From: Burkholderia sp. Bp8963
GTDB taxonomy: Bacteria; Pseudomonadota; Gammaproteobacteria; Burkholderiales; Burkholderiaceae
Direction: 5' to 3'
NCBI RefSeq assembly: GCF_003854275.1
Contig: NZ_QTQP01000028.1
Location: forward strand, 1 to 64,000
Length of the DNA stretch: 64,000 nt
The notes beneath the pieces are model-generated. The model searched no databases, was not told the origin of the DNA, and saw only the letters and a program-made list of their open reading frames with translations. Every line of letters begins with the position of its first letter. The stretch's first letter is position 1. Both the position numbers and the translations under genes were made by a program. This document shows, piece by piece, positions 19,344 through 28,271 of the stretch.

Positions 19344-20549
19344 TCAGATGCGTTCGATGATCGTTGCGGTCGCTTGTCCGGCCGCCGCGCACAGCGTCAC
19401 GAGGCCGCGACCGAGATCGCGTCGCTCCAGTTCGTCGAGCAGCGTGCCGAGCAGCATGGCCCCCGTCGCGCCAAGCGGATGGCCGAGTGCGATCGCGCCG
19501 CCGTTGACGTTGACGCGGTCGTGCGGGATGCCGAGCGCCTGCATATAGAACATCGGCACCACGGCGAACGCCTCATTGATTTCGAACAGATCGATGTCCG
19601 ACACACGCATGCCCGCCCGCGCCAGCAGCTTCTCGGTCGCCGGCACCGGCCCGCCGAGGCTCAGCAGCGGCTCCGATGCGAGCGACACGTGATCGCGGAT
19701 GCGCGCGCGCGGCACAAGACCGTTACGCTCGCCGAACGCCCGGCTGCCGACGAGGACGACGCTCGCGCCGTCGACGATCCCGCTCGAATTGCCGCCGGTA
19801 TGGATATGGTCGATCGTCTCGAGATGCGGATAGCGCTGCTGAACGATCGCGTCGTAACCCGCGTCGCCGAGATCGGTGAACACCGGCTTCAGTTTCGCGA
19901 GATCGTCCAGCGTCGTTCCCGGGCGGATCGCATCGTCGCGCTCGAGCACGGGCTCGCCGAGCAGGTCGCGCACTGCGATCAGCGATTTGTCGAAATATCC
20001 GGCGCTGCTCGCCTGTGCCGCACGACGCTGGCTCTCCACTGCGTACGCATCGACGTCGTTGCGCGTGAATCCACCGAGCGCGGCCATCAAATCCGCGGCG
20101 ACGCCGTTGGGTACGTACGGATACCGGCTCGCGAGACGCGGGTCCGAGTAGCACGCGCCACCATCCGATCCGATCGGCACGCGTGACATCGATTCCACTC
20201 CGCCGCCAATGGCCGCGTCCGCGAGCCCGCTCCGAACCAGGCTCGCGGCCTGGTTGACGGCGTCGAGCGCGGACGTGCAGAAGCGGTTGATCTGATAACC
20301 GGCGATGTGCTCGCCGTAGCCCGCATTGAGCAGCGCGAAGCGCGTCAGGTCGGCGCCCTGCTCGCCGACCGGCATCACGATGCCCAGACCGACGTCGGCG
20401 ATCTGGCGCGTATCCAGCCGGTTTCGATCTTTCAACGCGATCAGCGCCTGGCTCGCCAGCTCCACCGGCGTAATGGCATGCAGCGCGCCGTCGGCGCGAC
20501 CGCGGCCGCGCGGCGTGCGGACGTGGTCATAGATGAAGGCATCGGTCAT
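19344..20549 (-). CDS. Acetyl-CoA C-acetyltransferase (thiolase), 401 aa
   Basis: A thiolase beginning [24 protein letters not shown], a start common in FadA-like enzymes that partner with FadB-like proteins. The nucleophile is Cys91 in [30 protein letters not shown] and [15 protein letters not shown] supply the remaining active-site blocks. The start at 20549 is preferred over the ATG at 20576 because the family begins MxxAFIYD and GGGA precedes it at a workable distance. It lies 13 bp upstream of the FadB-like gene. The 351 bp before it contain a TAGGAT hexamer at about 20704, so it may also have its own promoter. Confidence 0.94.
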   Translation of the reverse strand: MTDAFIYDHVRTPRGRGRADGALHAITPVELASQALIALKDRNRLDTRQIADVGLGIVMPVGEQGADLTRFALLNAGYGEHIAGYQINRFCTSALDAVNQAASLVRSGLADAAIGGGVESMSRVPIGSDGGACYSDPRLASRYPYVPNGVAADLMAALGGFTRNDVDAYAVESQRRAAQASSAGYFDKSLIAVRDLLGEPVLERDDAIRPGTTLDDLAKLKPVFTDLGDAGYDAIVQQRYPHLETIDHIHTGGNSSGIVDGASVVLVGSRAFGERNGLVPRARIRDHVSLASEPLLSLGGPVPATEKLLARAGMRVSDIDLFEINEAFAVVPMFYMQALGIPHDRVNVNGGAIALGHPLGATGAMLLGTLLDELERRDLGRGLVTLCAAAGQATATIIERI

Positions 20550-20900
20550 GTGTGGTCCCATCTGTACTGTCGACATGGCTTCGACTCGTGCGGGTCGAAG
20601 CGAAAACGCGTAGTGCGCGTAGTTCCCGGTGGCGCAATGCGTCCGCTAGGACGAGATCCGTCACGACCGGGCGCGCGTTTATCGGCTACGCAACTCGTGG
20701 TTTATCCTAGGCAACGCGACGTAAGGGGGAATCGTCCGAACCGACGTTTTTCATGTTCTCGCGCACGTCTGCCAGAAAATGCGACGACTGCGATCCGCAT
20801 GCCACGCACGGCACGGTAGACAGCAAGCTGTCGGCCAGTCCTGCTCGACCGTATCGGCAAGAGCAAGCAGCGTGGCACGAGCATCGGTCACTGCGCCTCC
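20550..20900. other. Gap inside the beta-oxidation series
   Basis: This 351-bp gap interrupts an otherwise tight operon. It holds a possible gene remnant (20751-20891) and, on the minus strand, TGCCTAGGAT at about 20712-20703, matching the -10 end of the 57-bp elements. The activator box is not present at the expected distance. Nothing else was recognised. Confidence 0.55.
20751..20891 (-). pseudogene. Possible truncated gene start (46 codons) behind the enoyl-CoA hydratase
   Basis: The enoyl-CoA hydratase stop is followed by GGAGGCGCA and a GTG codon at 20891, an excellent translation start. The frame reads MTDARATLLALADTVEQDW, which looks like a genuine N-terminus, then turns into Cys/Trp/Arg-rich residues atypical of coding sequence and stops after 46 codons. 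The simplest reading is a gene whose body was lost by deletion, as happened in the pseudogene at 14303-14982. It could also be a real short protein. No family was recognised. Confidence 0.4.
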
Positions 20901-21668
20901 TCACCGGCCCACGAATTTCGGCGTGCGTTTTTCGATAAACGCGTTGACGCCTTCGGCGAAATCCTCACTGCGGACCAGAACCGACTGCGTGTCGGCCTCC
21001 CACGCGAGCAGCGCATCGAGCGGCATCGGAGCGCGCGCCAGCGCGGCCTTGGTCGTCGCGATCGTGCCCGGCGGCGCCGCCGCCAGGCGTTCGGCAAGAT
21101 CGAGCGCACTCGGAAGCACGGCAGACGGCGCGCAAAGCCGGTCGACCAGCCCGAGCTGCTTCGCGTCGACGCCGCCGATCGGTTCGCAGAGCATCAGCAT
21201 CTCTCTTGCAACCCCGATGCCGACGCGCTGCGGCAGCGTCCACATCAGCCCGTAATCCGGCGTCAGCCCGACGCGTCCGAACGCGGCGCAAAAACGCGTG
21301 TTCTCGTCAGCGACCACAAAATCGCACGCGAGCGCCAGCGAGAAGCCCGCGCCGTACGCGTTCCCCTCCACGGCGGCGACAACCGGCCACGGGCCGCCCG
21401 TCAGCGCGCGGACGATCCGGTGGCCGTGAAGCATCGCCCGCCGCATGTCCAGCGTGGACTCATCGAGGCCACCGAGGTCGCCGCCCGCGCAAAAATGGCT
21501 GCCGCCATACAGCACGACCGCGCGCACGCTGGTGTCGTCCTGCAGATGCGCCAGCGTTTCGGCCAGCCCCGTGTAAAGGGGCGCCGACAGCGCATTGCGC
21601 TTGTGCGGCAGATTCATCGTGATCTGCACGACGCTCCCGTGACGGGCGACAAGCAGGGCTTCGCTCAT
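20901..21668 (-). CDS. Enoyl-CoA hydratase/isomerase family protein (255 aa)
   Basis: A crotonase-fold protein: oxyanion-hole segment YGGSHFCAGGDLGGLDES near residue 65 and EGNAYGAGFSLALACDFVVADENTRFCAAFGRVGLTPDYGLMWTLPQRVG around 105-150. The two glutamates of true hydratases are not present (FSL and TPD at those places). The Asp in GLTPD matches the base of PaaG-type isomerases, so a double-bond isomerase or another crotonase activity is more likely than simple hydration. It is cotranscribed with the serine hydrolase upstream (34-bp gap) and is the last intact gene before the gap at 20550-20900. Confidence 0.88.
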   Translation of the reverse strand: MSEALLVARHGSVVQITMNLPHKRNALSAPLYTGLAETLAHLQDDTSVRAVVLYGGSHFCAGGDLGGLDESTLDMRRAMLHGHRIVRALTGGPWPVVAAVEGNAYGAGFSLALACDFVVADENTRFCAAFGRVGLTPDYGLMWTLPQRVGIGVAREMLMLCEPIGGVDAKQLGLVDRLCAPSAVLPSALDLAERLAAAPPGTIATTKAALARAPMPLDALLAWEADTQSVLVRSEDFAEGVNAFIEKRTPKFVGR

Positions 21669-21702
21669 GGGTAATCCTGAAATCCGTTCGGACGACGATC
21701 GG

Positions 21703-22863
21703 TCAACGCGATGCGAGCGCCGCGTAGACGGCGTCGATCAGCCCGCGGCGACGCGGATTCAAATCCATCTGGTCGCTCATCAGGTTCATCGCATAACCGA
21801 CGGCGACACCCGCGACCGGATCGGCGAAACCGAACGAACCGCCCCATCCGCCATGGCCGAACGCTTCGTTGTTCGGCCCCCACACGTGTTCTTCGTTGAG
21901 GAGAAAGCCGGCCGCCCAGGGGCGGCGCACGCCACGGACCAGGTCGATGCCGTCGAAGCGCAGCTTCCTCGATTCCGCCAGTGCGGCGTCGCCGACCAGC
22001 CTGCGGCCCAACGCGTCCCGGTGCAGCAGCAGGCCGTACATCGATGCGAGCGCCCGCGCGTTCGTGAACCCGTTGGCCGCGACGATGTCGGCGGACTGGA
22101 AGTCCGCGTTGTTCGGCATGTCGCCGCGCATCGGCGGGTTGTGCACCGCGCGTTGCGCGTCGTTGCTCGCCGGGATCGTGTTGAGCGCGTCCATTTTGTC
22201 GCCGCCGAGCAGATCGGCCACGCGCGGCTTGTCGCGCGCATCGAGGCCCACCGACAGATCGAGGCCGAACACGCCCTTCAGCTCCTCCGCGACGAACTTC
22301 CGGATCGATCGTCCTTCGATGCGCTTGAACAGCGCGGTCTCCAGAATGCCGACCACGTTGCTGTAGCCCGATGCCGTGCCGAGCGGCCAGAGCGGCGCCT
22401 GGGCCGCGAGACGCTGCGCGGCGGCCTCGCCGGCGAACAGGTCCGCCAGCGTCGCCGGCGTCGAGAAGCCCGTGATGCCGGACTGATGCGACACGAGCAT
22501 CCCGATCGTCACGTCGCCCTTCCCCTCCGCCGCGAATTCCGGCCAGTATTCGCTGACCTTGTCTTCGTAGGAAGCCAGGCCGCGATCGACGAGCATCGCG
22601 AAACACACGGCGCCGATCCCCTTCGACGTGGACCAGACGCACGAGATCGTGTCCCGCTCCCACGGCGCGGTTTTTTCGACATTCTTCCAGCCGCCCCACA
22701 GGTCGGCGACCAGCTTGCCATCGACCATCACCGCGAAGCTGCCGCCAATCTCGCCGAGCTCGCTGAAATTCTTCAGAAATGCGTCGTGCAACCCTTCGTA
22801 TCCCTCTACAACGTAACCTTGCAGCACGGTTTCGCCGGCTGCCATAGCATTCGTCTCGCTCAT
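21703..22863 (-). CDS. Serine hydrolase, beta-lactamase family (EstB-type esterase), 386 aa
   Basis: A class C beta-lactamase-fold hydrolase. The Ser-x-x-Lys nucleophile motif is WSTSKGIGAV near residue 80, and the tyrosine motif is in GYSNVVG around residue 175. The C-terminal block reads GHGGWGGSFGFADPVAGVAVGYAMN. There is no signal peptide, so it is cytoplasmic, unlike most true beta-lactamases; EstB-type members are esterases. The ATG at 22863 is preceded by AGGAG; an upstream ATG (22917) only adds unrelated residues. It lies in the same operon as the Baeyer-Villiger monooxygenase, so it probably opens the ester or lactone that enzyme makes. Confidence 0.9.
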   Translation of the reverse strand: MSETNAMAAGETVLQGYVVEGYEGLHDAFLKNFSELGEIGGSFAVMVDGKLVADLWGGWKNVEKTAPWERDTISCVWSTSKGIGAVCFAMLVDRGLASYEDKVSEYWPEFAAEGKGDVTIGMLVSHQSGITGFSTPATLADLFAGEAAAQRLAAQAPLWPLGTASGYSNVVGILETALFKRIEGRSIRKFVAEELKGVFGLDLSVGLDARDKPRVADLLGGDKMDALNTIPASNDAQRAVHNPPMRGDMPNNADFQSADIVAANGFTNARALASMYGLLLHRDALGRRLVGDAALAESRKLRFDGIDLVRGVRRPWAAGFLLNEEHVWGPNNEAFGHGGWGGSFGFADPVAGVAVGYAMNLMSDQMDLNPRRRGLIDAVYAALASR

Positions 22864-22957
22864 TTTCGGTACTCCTTGCCTGGTGCCGCGCGCTCCCGCG
22901 CAGCGCATGTTCGTCAATGAAATCGCTTCGACGCGGCCGCCGGCCGCCGAACGCCGC

Positions 22958-23737
22958 TCAGTTCGCGGTCCATCCGCCGTCGATCGGCACCATATGGCCG
23001 GTAATCGACGATGCCTCGTCCGAGCAGAGGAACAGGAACGCGTCCGCGCACTCCTCCGGCGTCACAGCCCGGCCCGTCGGATGCACCGTCGCGAGCTGAT
23101 CGAATTCCTCGCGTGTCCACCGGCTCAGCACGCGCTCGGTGACGGTCGCGCCCGGCGCCACGACGTTGACGCGAATGTTGTCGCGCGCGTACTGGATCGC
23201 GGCCTTGCGCGTCAGATGGATGACGGCCGCCTTGGCCGCGTGGTAGCTCGGCGAGCCCGCGCTCGACACACGCACGCCGGCCATCGATGCGGTGTTGCAG
23301 ATCACGCCGCCGCCCTGCCGCAACATCGCCGCGATCTCGTGCTTCATGCTCAGAAAGGTGCTTGTGAGATTCCGGTGCAGCGTGTCCTCGAACGCCTCCA
23401 GCGGGGTCTCGTGCACCTTGCCGAGCGCCGAGTCCGTCGGCGCGGTGTTGCCGACGTTGTTCACCGCAATGTCGAGGCGCCCGTACGTTTGCACGACGCG
23501 CTCGATCACGCCGCTAATCTGCTTTTCATCGCGGCTGTCGCATTGCATGAACTTCACCTCGTGGCCCTGCTCGGTCAGCTGCTGTTCAAGCGCGGGGCCG
23601 TCGCCGGACGTCGAGCCGGTGAAGACGACCGCCGCGCCTTCCTGCAGGAATTTGAGGACGATGGCTTTGCCGATACCTTTCGTGCCGCCTGTCACCAGTG
23701 CGACTTTCGATTGCACGCGTAGTTTGGATGTATCCAT
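22958..23737 (-). CDS. SDR-family oxidoreductase (259 aa)
   Basis: A classical SDR with TGGTKGIGKAIV near residue 17, NNVGN near residue 92, the serine in NTASMAG, YHAAK as catalytic pair, and the C-terminus ITGHMVPIDGGWTAN. The basic residues usual for NADPH binding are replaced by TGSTSGDGPALEQ, leaving cofactor preference open. It should interconvert an alcohol and a ketone. Gaps of 94 bp to the hydrolase gene and 55 bp to the aldolase gene place it in the middle of the BVMO operon, where it could make the ketone substrate of the monooxygenase or oxidise a hydroxy acid released after hydrolysis. Confidence 0.92.
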   Translation of the reverse strand: MDTSKLRVQSKVALVTGGTKGIGKAIVLKFLQEGAAVVFTGSTSGDGPALEQQLTEQGHEVKFMQCDSRDEKQISGVIERVVQTYGRLDIAVNNVGNTAPTDSALGKVHETPLEAFEDTLHRNLTSTFLSMKHEIAAMLRQGGGVICNTASMAGVRVSSAGSPSYHAAKAAVIHLTRKAAIQYARDNIRVNVVAPGATVTERVLSRWTREEFDQLATVHPTGRAVTPEECADAFLFLCSDEASSITGHMVPIDGGWTAN

Positions 23738-23792
23738 GATGTTCGGTTGACTCTCTTCAAATGAACTGCATTGCCGGAACCCGCCCGCGCCT

Positions 23793-24668
23793 TTAATCGG
23801 CCTGCCGCCGGACCGCCCGAATGGCTTCGGCGACCCGCATCAGACGCACCGCATCGCCGTAATGCATGTGCTCGACCCAATGTCCGTCGACTTTGAGCAC
23901 CGATTGCCCCGCGTTTTCCGGCGCGTCGAAAGCCGCGACGATGGCGCGCGCCCGGGCGAGCGCCGCGTCACCCGGCGAAAACGCGCGGTTCGTCGCGTCG
24001 ATCTGGTTCGGGTGAATCACCGTCTTGCCGTCGAAGCCGAGTGCGGCGGCCTGATCGCACTGGATCGCGAGGCCGTCCGGATTCGTCAGATCGTTGAACA
24101 CGCCGTCCAGAATCGCCAATCCATACGCCCTTGCCGCCATCACGCTCATCGACAACGCGGTCCGCAGCCCCGGCCGTTCGACGTCATGTGCGCAACGAAT
24201 GTCGCTCGCGAGATCGTTCGAGCCGATGACCCACGCGCCGACGCCGTTCGCTGCGCTGGCCGCCCCGATCGCGTCGAGCCGTACGATCGCGATGGCCGTT
24301 TCGATCATTGCCCACAGCGGAATCGTTTCGCCGAGCACCGCGCGAGCCGTCTCCAGATCGACCGGCGACGAAATCTTCGGGACGAGTACCGCGTCCGGCC
24401 GGGCGAGCGCCGCCGCGGCCAGATCCTGCATGCCCCATTGCGTATTCAGGCCGTTGACGCGAATCACCACTTCGCGGCGCCCGAAATCGCCTTGGCGCAC
24501 CGCGTCGACCGCCGCCGCGCGCGCGTCGGGCTTCGCATCCGGTCCGACCATGTCTTCGAGGTCGAGGATCACGACATCGCACGGCAACGAGCGCGCCTTG
24601 TCCAGCAAGCGGGCGTTGTTCGCCGGGAGATAGATCGCGCTGCGTCGCGGCCTGGCGGATGACATCAT
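23793..24668 (-). CDS. HpcH/HpaI aldolase / CitE-like lyase (291 aa)
   Basis: A CitE-like TIM barrel starting RSAIYLPANNARLLDKARSLPCDVVILDLEDMVGPDAK. The acidic LEDMV segment and the later MIETAIAIVRLDAIGAA supply the Mg2+ ligands of this superfamily, and GKTVIHPNQIDATNRAFSP is the conserved C-terminal block. Related enzymes cleave or form malyl-CoA, methylmalyl-CoA or citramalyl-CoA, or act as thioesterases on them. In this operon, it could cleave a branched hydroxy-dicarboxylyl-CoA made during side-chain or ring degradation. Two adjacent ATG codons (24668, 24665) precede the conserved start. It is 51 bp downstream of the FAH-family gene. Confidence 0.9.
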   Translation of the reverse strand: MMSSARPRRSAIYLPANNARLLDKARSLPCDVVILDLEDMVGPDAKPDARAAAVDAVRQGDFGRREVVIRVNGLNTQWGMQDLAAAALARPDAVLVPKISSPVDLETARAVLGETIPLWAMIETAIAIVRLDAIGAASAANGVGAWVIGSNDLASDIRCAHDVERPGLRTALSMSVMAARAYGLAILDGVFNDLTNPDGLAIQCDQAAALGFDGKTVIHPNQIDATNRAFSPGDAALARARAIVAAFDAPENAGQSVLKVDGHWVEHMHYGDAVRLMRVAEAIRAVRRQAD

Positions 24669-24719
24669 GTGAGATTGACTCCTTGTGACACGATCGGGAC
24701 GCGCTGATGGTGCGCGCGC

Positions 24720-25583
24720 TCAGGCTTCCGTCTCGAAGACCGCGTCGAGCGCGCCGAGCTCGTCGATTTCGCAGCGCACGCGATCGCCCGCCTTCAGAAA
24801 GACCGGCGGCTTCATCGCGGCGCCGATGCCGCCGGGCGTGCCGCTGAATACGATGTCGCCGGGCTCGAGCGTCATCGCCTCGGACAGATATTCGATCTGT
24901 TCGAACACGTTGAAGATGAGCTCGCGTGTATTCGATTGCTGCCGGACTTCGTCATTCACGATCGAACGGATCCCCAGGCGATGCGGGTCGCCGATTTCAT
25001 CGGCCGTCGTGATCCACGGCCCGAACGGCCCGTGCGTATCGAACGACTTGCCGAGCACCCATTGCGGCGTGCGCATCTGCCAGTCGCGCACCGTCACGTC
25101 ATTGCCGACGCAGTAGCCGAATACGTAGCCCGACGCTTCGCCCTTCGGTATATGGCGGCCCCGCTTGCCGACGATGAAAACCAGTTCAACCTCGTAATCG
25201 ATCGCCGTGGACGCCTTCGGAATCTGAATCGGCTCGTAAGGCGGATGAACCGTATTCGGCTGCTTGCAGAACCACACCTGATGTTTCGGTACCTCGAGAC
25301 CCGCTTCGGCGACATGGTCCGCATAGTTCAGGCCCATCGCCATGATCTTGCCGGGCCGTTCGATCGGCGCGAGAAAGCGGACGCTTCGGTCCAGATCGAC
25401 GACGTCGGCGGATTGCGCAACGGCCCGCTGCACCACGGCGCGCGCCGTATCCCATGCTGCGATCAGCCCGATCATCGTCGTCGGCAATTCGGGCTGCGCA
25501 GCCTTGAGCCGCACGAGGCGTCCGTCGTCGACGACGACGATTTCGGGGGACCCGCCGCGGATGCTGACTGTGGCAAGCTTCAT
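24720..25583 (-). CDS. Fumarylacetoacetate hydrolase family protein (287 aa)
   Basis: A FAH-fold enzyme. The N-terminal cap (MKLATVSIRGGSPEIVVVDDGRLVRL) is followed by the catalytic domain with KIMAMGLNYADHVAEAG, the metal ligands in DYEVELVFIVGKRGRH, YVFGYCVGNDVTVRDWQ, and FSGTPGGIGAAMKPP near the end. Members hydrolyse or decarboxylate acylpyruvates and related 2-oxo acids, often products of aromatic or ring meta-cleavage. In this island it could act after the extradiol dioxygenase encoded at 37629-38516, although that gene is in another operon. It lies between the CitE-like and SnoaL-like genes, 98 bp after the latter. Confidence 0.92.
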   Translation of the reverse strand: MKLATVSIRGGSPEIVVVDDGRLVRLKAAQPELPTTMIGLIAAWDTARAVVQRAVAQSADVVDLDRSVRFLAPIERPGKIMAMGLNYADHVAEAGLEVPKHQVWFCKQPNTVHPPYEPIQIPKASTAIDYEVELVFIVGKRGRHIPKGEASGYVFGYCVGNDVTVRDWQMRTPQWVLGKSFDTHGPFGPWITTADEIGDPHRLGIRSIVNDEVRQQSNTRELIFNVFEQIEYLSEAMTLEPGDIVFSGTPGGIGAAMKPPVFLKAGDRVRCEIDELGALDAVFETEA

Positions 25584-25681
25584 TCAACAGACTCCCAATG
25601 CTGCTCTTCGGTCGATTTCAATCCGGCATCGCCGATCGGTCGCGTTGCAACCGAAATCGGCGTGCCGGTCTACGCCACGCA

Positions 25682-26119
25682 TCACCAGGCTTGCGCGGCG
25701 CCGCGATTCCATCGAAAACCCGCGGCGTGATCGCCGGCGAAATCGGGATCGAGATAGATGTACATCCGCGCGATCAGACCATCGGCGTTGAAGTGGAACA
25801 AGCTGGCGAAGCGTCCGCCGGGCGTGCTGCCGCCGCGCCATTCGACGCCGGTTCCGGTGACGCCTTCTGTCGTCCCTTCGACGGCTACGCTGCGGCCGTC
25901 CTCGATCATCAGCATCTCGCCGATCGCATGCTTGAACTGCGCGACGCTCGCACCTGACGCCATTGTTTCGAACTCCTTGAGGCCTCGACCGACGCCGAAC
26001 TTCGGTACATAGAACTCGAAGTCCTCAGTGAAGAGATCCGCTGGAAACTGCCCGGCATCCGTCTGCTCGTAGTAACGGACGATCGCGGCTTTCTGGGTGG
26101 ACGATGCACTGGAACTCAT
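25682..26119 (-). CDS. SnoaL-like / nuclear transport factor 2 family protein (145 aa)
   Basis: A small alpha+beta-barrel protein: AAIVRYYEQTDAGQFPADLFTEDFEFYVPKFGVGRGLKEFETMAS, then FKHAIGEMLMIEDGRSVAVEGTTEGVTGTGVEWRGG and FASLFHFNADGLIARMYIYLDPDF. This pattern is the NTF2-like superfamily, which includes ketosteroid isomerase, limonene epoxide hydrolase and SnoaL cyclases. The start at 26119 has GGAGA in front; the ATG at 26134 lacks one. It begins 15 bp after the monooxygenase stop, so the two are tightly coupled and may act on the same intermediate, for example as isomerase or epoxide hydrolase. Which one cannot be told from sequence. Confidence 0.88.
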   Translation of the reverse strand: MSSSASSTQKAAIVRYYEQTDAGQFPADLFTEDFEFYVPKFGVGRGLKEFETMASGASVAQFKHAIGEMLMIEDGRSVAVEGTTEGVTGTGVEWRGGSTPGGRFASLFHFNADGLIARMYIYLDPDFAGDHAAGFRWNRGAAQAW

Positions 26120-26134
26120 GTTGTCGCTCTCCAT

Positions 26135-27949
26135 TCAAGCTTCGTTGAGGTGATTCGGATCGTGTGCGATGTGCAGGTCGCTCTGGAACCCGCCTTCTCG
26201 CCAATCGCGGAGCAGATCGATGTATTCGAACGGCCCGCCGCCGTATGCCGTCGTGAACGTCTGCTTGCCCAGTTCTTCCAGATGGCCTTCCGCGTTCAGG
26301 ATGCTCGGCGTGCATTCGCGCATGTACTCGAGATTGACCGTCGATTTCTCGATGATGATGTTGCCCCAGCGCTCTTCGGCCTGCTGCTTGACCTCCATCA
26401 CCGCGACCTTGTCGTCGAGCATGCGCTTGACCACGCCCGCCGCATGAATCGCCTGCTCGTCCATCATGTACGGGAAGTTCAGCGTCGGCGCGCCCTGACG
26501 CAAGCCGGCGACGAAGAACAGATTCGGGAAGCCGTGCGTGTAGATACCGTGCAGCGACCGCACTGCCTTCGCCCACTTTTTGTCGATCGTTTCTCCGTCG
26601 CGCCCGATGATTTCGAAGCCGCCGGTCTTGTGCGACGTCGTCACGGCCTCGAAACCGGTTGCGTAGATGATGCAGTCGACCTCGTAGGACTGATCTTCGA
26701 AGACGATCTCGTTCTCGGTCACGCGCGTCAGCCCCTTGCCCTTCGTGTCGACGAGCGTCACGTTCGGCAGGTTGAAGGCCGGTAGATATTCGTCGTTGAA
26801 CGTCGGCCGCTTGCAGTAGCGGTTGTAGTACGGCTTCAGCGATTCCGCTGTGGCCTGATCCTTGACGGTCGAATCGATCCGCGCGCGCACGCCGTCCATC
26901 TTTTCGATGTCCATCTTCTGAGCCGCTGCAGCCGCTTCGCGCGGATCGGCGCCGGCGTCCGGCGCATGCGGCGGCTCCCAGAAGCTGGTCCATTCGTCGC
27001 CGACGAGGTCTTTGTCACGCACGGTGCCGGCCAGGACCGATTCGAAGTTCGCCATGCGCGCGCGGTGCCATCCGGGCTCCAGCGACTGCGCCCAGTCGTA
27101 GTCGGTGGGCTGGTTGCCGCGATAGGCGACGACGGCGGGCGTGCGCTGCACGACGTACAGTTCCTTCGCGGATTCACCGAGCGCCGGCATGCACTGAATC
27201 GCCGAGCAGCCGGTGCCGATCAGTGCGACGCGCTTGTCCTTCAGATTCTCCAGGTTCCCGTTCGAGTCGCCGCCCGTGTACGCGTAGTCCCAGCGACACG
27301 TGTGGAACGAATGCCCCTTGAAGTCCTCGATGCCGGGAATCGCCGGCAGCTTCGGATAGTTCAGCGGACCGTTACCGACATAGACGAACCGCGCATGGAT
27401 CGCATCGCCCCGGTTCGTGCTGACGATCCACCGGGCCTTCGCGTCATCCCAGCGCAGCTCGCTCACCCGGGTCTGGAACACCGCATGCCGGTACAGATCG
27501 AAATGCCGTGCGACGGCCTGCGCGTATTCGCGGATTTCGTCGGACGTCGCATATTTCTCGGTCGGCATGTAGCCGGTTTCCTCGAGCAGCGGCAGATAGA
27601 TATACGATTCGACGTCGCAGCGCGCGCCGGGATAGCGGTTCCAGTACCACACGCCGCCGTAGTCGCCACCCGACTCGATGATGCGAAAGTTGTCGACGCC
27701 GGCCTGGCGAAGACGCGACCCGGCCAGCAGGCCCGACCAGCCGCCACCGATGATCACGACGTCGACTTCGTCGTTCATCGGCGCGCGGTCGGCCGGCTCG
27801 GCCGAGTAAGGATCGTCGAGGAAGCGTGCAAACTCCCCTTCGGTTTTGCGGAATTGCGCAAGGCCATCGGTGCGAATACGTTTTGCGCGCTCTTCCTTGT
27901 ACTTCTCCAGTAGCGCGGCCTCACGCTCCGACAAAAGCTCAGTGTTCAT
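26135..27949 (-). CDS. Baeyer-Villiger monooxygenase (flavoprotein, 604 aa)
   Basis: A class B flavoprotein monooxygenase. The FAD fold GGGWSG is at residues 68-73, the fingerprint F-K-G-H-S-F-H-T-C-R-W at 210-220 is the Baeyer-Villiger signature (FxGxxxHxxxW), and the NADPH fold GTGCSA is at 245-250. The N-terminal extension of about 60 residues and total of 604 are like cyclopentadecanone-, phenylacetone- and 4-hydroxyacetophenone-type enzymes. It inserts one oxygen next to a ketone, giving an ester or lactone with use of NADPH and O2. It is the first gene behind promoter element C, and the serine hydrolase of the operon is the likely next step. Cyclic or bulky ketones are the expected substrates. 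Confidence 0.95.
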   Translation of the reverse strand: MNTELLSEREAALLEKYKEERAKRIRTDGLAQFRKTEGEFARFLDDPYSAEPADRAPMNDEVDVVIIGGGWSGLLAGSRLRQAGVDNFRIIESGGDYGGVWYWNRYPGARCDVESYIYLPLLEETGYMPTEKYATSDEIREYAQAVARHFDLYRHAVFQTRVSELRWDDAKARWIVSTNRGDAIHARFVYVGNGPLNYPKLPAIPGIEDFKGHSFHTCRWDYAYTGGDSNGNLENLKDKRVALIGTGCSAIQCMPALGESAKELYVVQRTPAVVAYRGNQPTDYDWAQSLEPGWHRARMANFESVLAGTVRDKDLVGDEWTSFWEPPHAPDAGADPREAAAAAQKMDIEKMDGVRARIDSTVKDQATAESLKPYYNRYCKRPTFNDEYLPAFNLPNVTLVDTKGKGLTRVTENEIVFEDQSYEVDCIIYATGFEAVTTSHKTGGFEIIGRDGETIDKKWAKAVRSLHGIYTHGFPNLFFVAGLRQGAPTLNFPYMMDEQAIHAAGVVKRMLDDKVAVMEVKQQAEERWGNIIIEKSTVNLEYMRECTPSILNAEGHLEELGKQTFTTAYGGGPFEYIDLLRDWREGGFQSDLHIAHDPNHLNEA

Positions 27950-28271
27950 CGTGTCTCCTTCATTGGCATCGGACGGGCTCGGTCTAGCATGCGACGTCCG
28001 GCGTTTTTCGCATTGAATCCGGTCGCTCGCCGCATTCGGTCACGGTCGAATTGCATGACACCGCAGAGCGACCATGTGTCGAATCCTAGGCAGCGAGAAC
28101 TTCAGTGACTAGCCGGCGCAACCGGAGTGCACTCATCCAGGAACCGGAGTAATCAGCCGAAATCGTCGCAACCGACGATGCCCGCCATCGGGCCCGCGCC
28201 TACCATGCATCTCACTTGATACTGTGGCCGCTGCGTTCGCCATCGGCGGCCCGATGACAAAGGAGACGCCC
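27950..28271. other. Divergent promoter region between the BVMO operon and the plus-strand SDR
   Basis: No gene. Element C (28083-28139) reads towards the BVMO operon. The near-palindromic box GAGTGCACTC inside it could also serve the plus-strand genes. No clear plus-strand -10/-35 pair was identified. Confidence 0.6.
28083..28139 (-). promoter_or_regulatory. Promoter element C, upstream of the BVMO operon
   Basis: Third copy of the 57-bp element. On the minus strand the box is GGATGA-GTG-CACTCC (28138-28124), which contains the MalT-type half-site GGATGA and a central perfect palindrome GAGTGCACTC. The -10-like TAGGAT is at 28088-28083. Predicted leader to the BVMO start is about 125 nt. 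Confidence 0.68.

Noticed and set aside
20703..20759. Additional copy of the 57-bp element before the thiolase
   Set aside because: Only ATCCTAGGCA matches; the activator box is absent at the required distance.
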